From Maratus speciosus (lineage: Eukaryota > Arthropoda > Arachnida > Araneae > Salticidae), in contig OZ010792.1 of NCBI GenBank assembly GCA_963932465.1, positions 18,121,701-18,185,700 on the forward strand: 64,000 nt of DNA, read 5' to 3'. Positions 55,814 to 64,000 of the stretch are shown here, piece by piece; the stretch's first letter is position 1, and each line of letters opens with the position of its first letter. The translations under genes and the position numbers were made by a program. Under the pieces are notes generated by a model. It had not been told where the DNA came from, searched no databases, and worked only from the letters and a program-made list of their open reading frames with translations.

Positions 55814-56725
55814 ACTGGCCTTATCACTCGAATAGTTTCGAAACTATTAGAATCCATTGTACATAGATGATGTGACATACAAATGCTTTGACTCATTTTT
55901 CACATGAATATGGGCTACTCTGGTTCTCAACGCCTCAATAAACGATATTATGAAAGGGAAAACAGGGAAAATGTGTTGTGATGGGGAATAATGGTCATTT
56001 AAAATTGATAAAGATGATAATCTTTATATGCTTCTTGTGTATTGAGTTATCCCTAGAAAGAAAATTTAGTGTCAAAAACTTTTTCGCCGACTCTTAATAA
56101 GTTAAAAAAAAGAAAAAAAAACTGAATTATTAAATATGTGAATGTTATCAGTTTTAATGCTAAATGCAATGCTACTCTTTTCAAGATATTTTTCGAAAAT
56201 AAAAATACAGACCGTATAAACTTTACTTTAACATTGAGGGAAGTTAGAAAAGTTCAACAAAACTCTTTTTGGCACGAAGGCGAAGATATATAGGGTCATT
56301 GGATAGATAGAAATGTGTTAAAAACAAATTTCTGAGACATGATTCACCTCTTTGATAAGTTAAAAAAAAATGTGAAATAAACAGTTATTTTTAAAGCTCT
56401 ATTACACTTCCACTATATGAATAGAGAATTTAACACGTTCACGCCGGCACCTATATTCATGTTTTTTGCTGTGAGGCGGCGCTCGAATTCATGTTTTGCT
56501 TCATCTGGCGGCGCGGTGCTTTCGCTTATTCAGACACTGTATGTAATGACACGCCCCTCTCATATTTATTAAATTGAATTCGAATATAACAAGCAGAGTT
56601 AATTGTGAATGTCTGAAAGTTCGTAAGGAATAAGCAAATTATTAAGATGATTTTATTGACTGCATATGTACTAATTTAATATAAATGTCTTTAAATCTGA
56701 AGAAATACGGACAACATGATATAAA

Positions 56726-56902
56726 CAGGGTTCGTATGGGTACCGTTATTCTCAAGGCACAATATCAGAATTATTTTATAGAAAAATAAATCTAGTTTAA
56801 ACGGACGAAATTTCGCCTTATTTCAGGAGAGATTTTCCATAAGAAAATACTGGTAGAGAAGAATTTCTTAGTCATGAAATTCAAGCACCCGTACGAACCC
56901 TG
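56726..56902. mobile_element. Short hAT-like MITE (CAGGGTTCGTA ends)
   Basis: The left CAGGGTTCGTATGGGT and inverted right CAGGGTTCGTACGGGT match over 16 bp with one difference. The left flank ACAACATGATATAAA and a right flank TTTTTGTAAGGT-GAAGC-ACGCC resemble 6574-6620, which lacks the insert. An 8-bp duplication was not evident. Another single end (CAGGGTTCATACGGGAC) is at about 59299. Confidence 0.6.
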
Positions 56903-56962
56903 ACAAAGACATTTTTTGTAAGGTAGAAGCCACGCCCTTAGTCAATGATATCTTTTGAATAA

Positions 56963-56980
56963 AAACGAGAATTCTCGTTT
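56963..56980. repeat. 18-bp perfect palindrome, copy 2
   Basis: AAACGAGAA and TTCTCGTTT, identical to 7586-7603 including the preceding TTTTGAATAA. Confidence 0.7.
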
Positions 56981-57046
56981 CTCGTCGTGAATGTATAAGG
57001 TTTATAATATTGAATTATCTTTACTACTGAATTTCCGAATATTCAA

Positions 57047-57250
57047 GTATGACCCACCTGTAGTGCACGCCGTCTATGGCATAGTCGAGTGTGAATCACC
57101 TGTAGTACACGCCTTCTATTTAACAGTGGAGTGTGACCCACCGGTGATGCACGCCACCCGAAGCGACAGTCAAGCGTAACCCACAGGTGATGCACGCCAC
57201 CCGATGGGGCAATCAAGCGTGACCCACCGGTGATGCACGCCGGCGTGAAC
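57047..57250. repeat. Minisatellite, ~42-43 bp x 5
   Basis: Five units of the type GTGTGACCCACCGGTGATGC then ACGCC and a variable tail ending AGTC(A/G)A. The unit shares GTGTGACCCACCG with the TIR of the TTAA element at 55151, so the array seems to be built from TIR sequence. The last unit merges into the right end of the 56430 element. Confidence 0.85.
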
Positions 57251-57360
57251 ATGTTAAACAATAACAGGCATAATTTACAGTGTGAAGGGGGTACATGGTA
57301 ATTTTATAGATGCTTTGGTGAGGAGTGGCCAATAAAAGGATAGGAACCACTGGTTTAGGT

Positions 57361-58253
57361 TCTTACAAAGAGTCGGATTTCTCAATTAATCTACAACAAA
57401 TGTATTAGTTATATACGTAAAAAATAACACCGGGTTATAAAACTTTAAGCAATTTTTTTATTACGTATTAATGAGAAAACTCAAAGAAAATGATCTAAAT
57501 TAATAAAAGATTAAAGAAAGAAGGAACGTTGTCAGTTAGTTACTGTCAGTCTGTATTAAAAACAATAATTCTTATTGGTTATGGAAAAACACATGTGAAT
57601 TCTAAGCGCGACTGCAATTCTTGCATGGGATTTTTATCTATATTATATTTAAAGGTTCATATACAAAATTATATGCTATTTGAACATAATATTACGGCAC
57701 TTTTTTCCGACTGGATAAGTCTAAGTTCTACTAGCGATTTATTCATCCATCCATTAAAAAGAATTCCGACTTTCTATCTCAAATAAGCTTATTTGTTTAT
57801 GCTTCGTCAGTTTGATATTATTCTTTGTTTTTGTGTGATTAACCTAGGTTACAAGGTTGCGAATTTTACCCAATTTCAGTTTATCTGTATTTTACTGTAT
57901 TTTTTTATTAATTTCCTTGAATAATTGTATTTATGATGTCTTTTTTATTGGCATTTTTCTTTTTGCTTGTTTATATATATTTTTCGATGTATACAGACAC
58001 TTACTCCAATAAATCTAAATACTTTTTTACGCGTTTATTTTCTTTCACAGATAAGTATGACTTTAGAATTATATCCCTTTTTTATTTCATTTTATTTCTC
58101 AATTAATAAATTCATGTTTCACAAATGTTATTAACCAAACAAACATATATAAGTACATAACATTCTGTTATCTGCAAACATGCATGGAAAACAGCCTAAT
58201 TAATGCATAAGGAAACCTTCTTATTGAACAGATTTATGAAACTTATCATCGTG
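57361..58253. other. No gene recognised
   Basis: AT-rich, no domain-bearing ORF and no terminal repeats recognised. Confidence 0.35.
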
Positions 58254-58373
58254 TCTCCGATAGGAGCACACCGTTACTAGGAGTTAAACTTCGAAATACT
58301 GAACGCGTTTGATGCTGCTTAACTTCGGTGTTCTGAATGGAACCGTTCCTGTACAACATCGTATGCCGTTGGC
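58254..58373 (-). pseudogene. 5S rRNA relic
   Basis: Read on the minus strand it begins GCCAACGGCATACGATGTTG and contains ACACCGAAGTTAAGCAGC, the conserved helix and box A region of eukaryotic 5S rRNA. This is followed by CAGTATTTCGAA where CAGTACTTGGATG (box C region) is expected. The length fits about 120 nt. The 5' half is well preserved. The 3' half is changed (GTTTAACTCCTAGTAAC in place of the GGGTGACCGCCTGGGAA type), so it is probably a pseudogene or a 5S-derived SINE head. Confidence 0.72.
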
Positions 58374-58824
58374 CTATAATTCCAAACAATCGCTAAAACG
58401 ATGCACAGAACTATGTGATACAATGCTGAACTTTCACATGTGAAAATGTTAGCTTATTTCTAGAATGCAAAATTATATTTGATAATTTATCATGGTAGTT
58501 TAAATGCTCTCCATAAGCATTGATATTTCTGTATAAATTCTGTATTGTATTAACGATATTTAGAAGCAAAGAAAAAGTTAACAGCCAGTAGAGACGGCCT
58601 GAATTTACTTTCTCAATTTTTCATGCTTCCTTTCTTTAATTATTTTTATCATCACTTTTTTAAAGATGAAATTAGAAATATATCTTTGAATCTCTATAGA
58701 AAAAAATTCATTTACATTTTGTGCTATTTAGCAAAGTGATAAATGATTAATTTCGAGATGATAAACGTTGAATTTTTAGAAGATGTTAGGAGATAGTGCA
58801 GCAGTGGTAACACCTTTTGATTTG

Positions 58825-59005
58825 TTAATCTTCCTACCCTTTTAAAATTTTACTCAACCTTCATAGAAACATTTCACACCAGAATTTTTATTTGAAACTA
58901 TTTAACATATTTCTTTAACTTAGATACTCTATTTCGAGTCAAATGAAGTATAAATATAAAAAAGGGCGGATTAGAAAGGAATATTAAACAGGGAAAGAAG
59001 GTTAA
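58825..59005. mobile_element. Diverged TTAA MITE related to M1
   Basis: TTAATCTTCCTACCC at 58825 and GAAGGTTAA ending 59005. The interior AATTTTACTCAACCTTCATA and ACACCAGAATTTTTA matches M1, but the GGGTCC palindrome is lost and the copy is 181 bp. Confidence 0.55.
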
Positions 59006-60048
59006 TATTAAACCACCGCTTAGGCAAATCTGATTCCATTCAAATAAACATTTTAACCTCTTGAAGGGCGATGTTATATTATATATCCCGCTTCATTTTA
59101 ATCAACACTTCCACCAGAATTCTTAAAAAAAAAAAATTACTTTCCTAACTTTGGTGAACATGTTTTATATTGCTTTTCTGTTTCTGACATAAGATTTTAT
59201 GAAAATTCTGGTCTGAATTCAACATTATACAAAAATAGCATTGTCTCTGAAATGGATAAACCAGAAATTTTAATTTATGAGTTATCTGTTCACACCCCAG
59301 GGTTCATACGGGACAGGAAATTGGGTAAAACCAGCAGTGATGGCCAGGTTAAGGGTATAGTTTTGGTTTTTAGCATATAAATATTACGCCAAACAAAATT
59401 TCGGTAAAACCACCAGTGATGGCTAGGTTAAGGATATAGTTTTGGTTTTTAGCATATAAATATTACGCCAAACAAAATTTTGTCATGGCGATGATCAAAA
59501 TATAAGAAATAAGGTTGGAAGAATACTTTAGAGCATAGCTGCCAACTCTTCCGCTTTTTCGTACCACAAAAATTTAATAGCAATTTTTGCTTTACTTAAT
59601 TGGCGAACAGCGAACAGCAGAGCAGTTCCAGGGGCTACCTATTTGAGAATCAAATCCACGCCATGTGTATGAGTAAATAGTATGAGCACATCCTAATAAA
59701 AACACGAATTGTTAGTCTATGCGCGGCAAAAAGCCAGTATATGGGAGAGAGTCTAAGATTTGCAGCATTACTGCCGAGAACCAGAGACGAAATGAGGAAA
59801 GGAAGAGCGTGAAAGTCTATTTACGTAAGTGGCTGAACTAGTCAGCCAATCCGAAAACCAGGAGTGTAGGAAGGCGTGGCTTCAACAATTTGAAGCACGC
59901 GGAAGAGAAAAAATGTTGGAAAGTGTAAGAATAGATGAAAAATGAAGGGTTCGCATGTTCGAAACAGTCGTAAAATAGAAGCAAAGCCTAATCCTTAACC
60001 AAAAAAAAGACACTTAACGTGACCATACATTAAAATAACAAGTAAATA

Positions 60049-61781
60049 TTAAGAAAATTTTGAATGAAGGGTAGGAGCCGAATACTTACGACACGCTACT
60101 AGGATTTTTAGCGGAATTTGCCAACATTTCAGAGAAGGCAAGTAATTTAGAGAGAGAATCTCCTTTACTTTGTATATTTTTGAGGACATTGTTGAGTTTT
60201 TGGGGAATTTCCGAAAAAGAACTGACATTAAGTTCTTTTTAATTTTACTAACGATCTCGGCTATCGCAGGGATAGCACCAGTGAATTCGTGTAACTCATA
60301 GAGTTGCTGAGGTGGTAGTGACGTAATATTGGAAGAATTTGATTGGTCGAAAAGTGGGTTTGTCTTAGAAGCAGTAGAATCGCTGATTTTTTTCTTTTTT
60401 CTTTTCTCTTCGTCTGCAGAAATAGGATTTTTTGGGTTAGCAGTTACATTAGCATAAGTTTTTCGAAACTGGGGTTTGGTTGGAAATAATGAACAAACCT
60501 TGTAAGATGAAGGGTGTTCCAGAGAGCAGTTAACACATTTCGGTGGTAGTTTAGGAACATCAGAGTCCTGAGTTTTTTTATTTTCACAGTTTATAGATAG
60601 GTACAGGCCACCGCACCCTACGCATTTAGGATTAATATGACAATTGGCACTTATATGAAAAAACTTTTGACATTTGTAACATTGTGTGGCTTTTTTAGCC
60701 GGTCGAAATCTTTCGATTTCAACTCTAAGATTGTACACAGAGCGTACTTTGAAGATATCAAAGCTAGTGGGATTTTTAGGAAGTTCAATCAAGTAGAGAG
60801 GGAGGGGTTTCCCGTCTCTTTTACTTTTCATTTGCAAAATTTAGTGATGGTAAATCCTCGACAAGCGAGGGTTTCTCTGACAGTTTCAACTTCAAGTTTG
60901 ATGGGAAGTCCACGAATTACGGCTTTAAGGGGAATTTCCCTGTCTGGGATAATATAATGCTGAATATTATTTTGTTTGAAATGCTCATGCAGCATTAGAT
61001 TGTCACGGATGATATCAGGTGAAATTCTAATGCATTCACCAGCAAGCTTGGCGTTAAATTTGAATTTGTCCATGGAGGATAGTTCATTGAGAAATTTTAT
61101 AATATTAGGGACTTCAGTCACCATAATAGGCTTACGTTTTTTCTTTGGAGCTTCAGGAACATTTTCTTCATGTTCGCTAGATGATGCGATATCTGCGTCA
61201 TCATCAGAATGGAATTCGCCGTCGTCGTTAACATTTCAGGGGTGATTTTACGGGTTTTTTCAGGTTTATTAGCAACTCTATTCCTTTTTTTTACTTTTAA
61301 GTTTTTTGGATTTAGGGGTAACGGGGGTAAAGCCCTCATCAATGTCCTTTTGGTCACTAGTTACATTACTTTTAGTAGAGAAATTTAAATTTTGAATATC
61401 ATTCTCATTTGAGTTAAGAGCTTTAAGAACATTACTTAAACCAATATTAGAGAGAGTTTCTCTGTTAACCCTCCGTCTACCAGACGGGTCCAATGGGCCC
61501 GATGGGTACATTCGAAATATTTATTCTAACCAGAAATTTCTTTAAAATAAACTAAATGTGTAAACCAGACAATAATGAGTTAAGTAAATAAGTTCCATAG
61601 TTTTAAATAAGAATTCTGATGTGCAATATTTTTATAAAACTTGAGTAAAATTTTCGGTAGTTCTAGGGTTAATTAAGCTCCTATGGGAGTTAGTGGAAGC
61701 AATAGAGGAAATGGAAGGAGAATGACCCATACCATTACTCAGGCGCTTAGAGGAGCCGCCAGCCCCATCCTTTGCAGCCAT
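60049..61781 (-). pseudogene. Jockey-type non-LTR ORF1 (Gag-like), frameshifted
   Basis: The start is ATG at 61781 (MAAKDGAGGSSKRLSNGMGH). The reading frame is cut by the M1 MITE at 61465-61672. Removing it with one TTAA restores SHRSLINRETLSNIG in frame. Further down, after at least two frameshifts (near 61250 and 60835), the chain includes IPLKAVIRGLPIKLEVETVR (PRE_C2HC-type domain) and CYKCQKFFHISANC, a CCHC knuckle. Next comes CVGCGGLYLSINC, with Tyr where His is expected, and CVNCSLEHPSSYKVC. ORF1 proteins of this group bind element RNA and form particles with it. No ORF2 (endonuclease/RT) follows; the frame decays before 60049. Keeping the 5' end while losing the 3' end is unusual for non-LTR copies. 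Confidence 0.8.
61465..61672. mobile_element. TTAA-flanked MITE, family M1, inside gag
   Basis: 208 bp with TTAA at 61465 and 61669, palindrome end on the left (GGGTCCA, A, TGGGCCC with one decayed base) and CCCTAGAACTACCG end on the right. The insertion interrupts the gag frame precisely at TTAA. Confidence 0.88.
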
Positions 61782-61935
61782 CAGTCAGCGATATTGATGT
61801 AAAGTCAGAGCGAAAGGCAATCAGAACCCGAGTTTACATACACGCTGTCACTTAATCGGCATACTACATCGATTTTAAATCATAAAATTTACTATAAAAT
61901 TTTTGTGGTACAAGAAAGCGTAAGATTTTGGCAGC

Positions 61936-62479
61936 TATGCTTTAGAGTCAAGAAAATAAAAATACCTTAATTTCCATTATTTCTTTTACAAAAAATCTAA
62001 AACCATCAACGATGACCCACTACACACTAGTAATGGCCCGTCATTGCACCAGTGATTTCCCACAGAAACCAGTCATCTTTTGTGATAATTTTAGGCGCTC
62101 TTTTATCCTTGGCATTTAATTAGCCTTGTTAGCCTCTTTGTCTACCTTCTCAGTTTATTTTATTCCTTGTCTTACCGATCATTCTTTCTGGTTTGCTTCT
62201 TTTTGATGGATTTCTTTTTTCATACTATCGTTGTAACATCATAATATTTTTCCAAATTTAGTTCTTGTGGAAGCACCGAGCCTACGATTAAACGTCTAAA
62301 AAGTTATTCCATGTTTCACATTTACAATTTAAAAATACTACACATTTTAAACATATACCGGTTCTCCCAGTGGCATACATTTCACCACCCCCAACATGTG
62401 ATGTACTATTTGATAACACAGTTCACATCTCATAAATATACGCAACTATTTTAAAACAGTTTTCAACTTATAAAAAATG
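61936..62479. other. No gene recognised
   Basis: AT-rich sequence between the composite element and the transposase relic, without recognisable features. Confidence 0.35.
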
Positions 62480-64000
62480 CCCGCGCGTTCTATCCAAGAC
62501 TTGCCACACAGCATCTTTTTTCCCCGCATATCGAAAGACCTTCTCCGATATGATAGCGAAGCTAGGGAATCTCTGGAAACTAGACTGATTCATGGAAAAC
62601 TGCATCTTTCGCAACTTACAAGGCGGTATAGAATTCAGGGTTCTTTTAGGCGTTACATCATTGCCGTTTTGAAGTTCGAGTCGACTTTGCGATGTCAGGA
62701 CAAAGCCATTCATCGGACATTCCATCGGACCTTCTATTCTCTTTCCTTACGAGACTCTGCAGCCGTTCAAGGATTTCGTTTAACCAATGAGAGTGATCTT
62801 TGGTTGTGGAGGGAGAAGGGTAGGAATTTTCAGGCTTTGAAAAAGTGACCTCGTTGATAATTATCGTTAAGTGTCGAACAATTTTCAGATTCACAAGAAT
62901 ATTTTCGATGTTGTCGTTATTGAAAATCGTATTTAGTTTGATTGTCATCTTTTTCCACTGAGCCAGTTGCCGTTTCCATAAGCCTAGATTGAATGTTTGT
63001 TTTTTTCTCCAGACACTTATAAAAACCGCGTAAAGCTGTCAACTCTTCACTTAGTGGCTGTTGAGTATTTCCCACTGTCTTCACCATATTCTCACCGACG
63101 ACTAAATTGAAGTCTTCAATTAATAGATTTTGCAGTTTTCGCGGCGTTGAATAACTTATTACAACTACTAACAGTTGTAACATTTCTAATGATGTTATCC
63201 TTGCACTTTGAGTAGTATGCAGTGTTTTGCATCAAATGGATGAAGTTATGTTGCATTGAAATAATTTTAATTGCCATTGTCATATCGTTTCAAGCACAGA
63301 TTTCAGGACTGAGAGATGCGCAATTTAGTTACAGTTTCATATGGATGTTTTTTAAGTCGACAAAGGAGGGCCTTTCAACAATTAGTTTTTTGCTGACGAA
63401 AATCAGCATCGTGACAGGTTTGAAGAATGTGGATAGTGTTTGGGTATAAAAGGATCAAAATTATAGTAGAGGTTTGTAAAGTTTTCTTGTTTCACGTTTA
63501 AAGTGCGTTATGCGCCTGTCCACAAACAAAATTACCAGCAGTTGAATAACGTTCTTTGCTAAAAAAAAAAAAAATCCAAGGCATTTCCTATCATTTACGT
63601 TTTAACAATCATCAAAATATTGCTGCCATTACAAATTCCCCATGATCGCGGAGCGCTGTGAAACACTTGTGAAGGAATACTTTCAAACATTTAGATGATA
63701 ATAGGTTCCGTTGAGTTTCCAGACACCGGAAATGCAAATTTGACAGAAATGGAAAAGGTGGAATCAGTTTTGTTGATTTCATAGACACTCTTGGTGGCCT
63801 TTTCTGCCAAAAGACTGGGTACCTCATTTCAAAGGCTATATAGTTCGTCTCATCAGTGTTGAAGAATCTGTTTGGATCAAGTAAGGCTCCGAAAAAGTTT
63901 TCCTTCTTTGAGCAACTCATTAACGTCCTGGAGCCATTTACGAATGTCCTTTTCGCTGACGTTTCCACTAGCTTTTATAATGACTTCCGGTGATCACTGC
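62480..64000 (-). pseudogene. pogo/Jerky-type DDE transposase relic (continues past window)
   Basis: Read from 64000 downward: SPEVIIKASGNVSEKDIRKW, then (after a shift) DPNRFFNTDETNYIA with the first catalytic D in NTDET. Then come VLLAEKATKSVYEIN-like and FSISVKFAFPVSGN in the next frame, LLVILFVDRRITHF with the second D, and LYPNTIHILQTCHDADF, the conserved LYPN-THILQP-D segment. These motifs in this order identify a CENP-B/Jerky/pogo DDE transposase. Stops and at least four frameshifts make it non-functional. Segments at 62468-62725 (ECPMNGFVLTSQSRLELQ) probably belong to its C-terminal tail but are not diagnostic. The N-terminal HTH lies beyond 64000. Confidence 0.68.

Larger units (their letters stand above)
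56430..57257. mobile_element. TTAA element with CACGTTCACGCCGGC ends
   Basis: 828 bp. The left TTAACACGTTCACGCCGGC and the inverted right TTAACATGTTCACGCCGGC are the same TIR type as 55151-55458. It contains a hAT-like MITE (56726-56902), an 18-bp palindrome (56963-56980) and a ~42-bp minisatellite (57047-57250). Confidence 0.7.
53121..57352. mobile_element. Candidate hAT element, degraded and multiply nested
   Basis: The left end CAGTGGTTCCCAACGTGGGG and the inverted right end CAGTGGTTCCTATCC share 10 bp and match the common hAT (Charlie-like) start. The flanks GTCTTGGT (53113-53120) and GTTTAGGT (57353-57360) agree at 6 of 8 bases, so a decayed target duplication is possible. No hAT transposase remains. 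Inside are several TTAA elements and the shared ~170-bp repeats. The pairing of the two ends could be coincidental. Confidence 0.4.
59538..61935. mobile_element. Composite: MITE-type TIRs enclosing a gag relic
   Basis: The left end GCTGCCAACTCTTCCGCTTT and the inverted right end GCTGCCAAAATCTTACGCTT, each continuing to GTACCACAAAAATTT-ATAG, are the GCTGCCAAC family TIRs (compare 6400-6543). TA lies outside both. Between them is a Jockey-type gag on the minus strand, itself interrupted by an M1 MITE. Either a retrotransposon landed in a MITE or a TIR element carries the gag. Confidence 0.65.

Noticed and set aside
44687..64000. Terminal nAChR exon (EDWK motif and TM4)
   Set aside because: Looked for in the plus-strand frames; no convincing match was seen, so it is assumed to lie downstream.

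Overview
The window looks like a stretch of an arthropod nuclear genome, probably an arachnid. This rests on one split gene, an insect/chelicerate-type nicotinic acetylcholine receptor (nAChR) alpha subunit with introns of 20.4 and 8.5 kb, in AT-rich DNA crowded with eukaryotic transposons (piggyBac-like TTAA MITEs, Helitrons, Tc1/mariner, pogo, hAT, a Transib-like element, Jockey-type non-LTR). Nothing prokaryotic was seen. Assignment to arachnid rather than another arthropod is an inference.

Host gene: three plus-strand exons (14953-15440, 35808-35950, 44463-44686) join in frame at GT/AG sites. They encode the end of the ligand-binding domain with the alpha-type vicinal Cys pair, TM1-TM3, and most of the M3-M4 loop. 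The N-terminal exons should lie before base 1, and the last exon (TM4) was not found after 44686. Bases 1-14952 and most of what follows 44686 are therefore probably intron or flank.

Mobile DNA by region: 0-10 kb holds Helitron pieces, MITEs and an element with central ~147-bp repeats. 10.7-13.8 kb is a mariner-superfamily DD41D element with an intact 358-aa transposase and very long TIRs. 15.5-19.3 kb (intron 1) has a pogo-type remnant and a dead Tc1 copy. 20.5-25 kb has a cluster of TTAA MITEs and a 2.27-kb Transib-like element whose ends resemble V(D)J recombination signals. 25.7-31 kb has a non-LTR 3' fragment, a tandemly duplicated Helitron and a 614-bp near-perfect hairpin. 32-44 kb has Helitrons, two of them head to tail with internal ~304-bp repeats. 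45-51 kb has a Helitron inserted in another Helitron, then mariner-type and Tigger-type remnants. 53-64 kb has a hAT-like frame, nested TTAA elements, a 5S rRNA relic, a Jockey-type gag inside MITE ends, and a pogo/Jerky transposase relic.

The strongest general pattern is in the TTAA-flanked short elements. There are more than a dozen, in several sequence-unrelated families, and nearly every family carries its own perfect or near-perfect palindrome just inside one terminus. The palindrome sequence differs between families while its position is kept. Sequence identities and boundaries were judged by eye, so coordinates of element ends may be off by a few bases.
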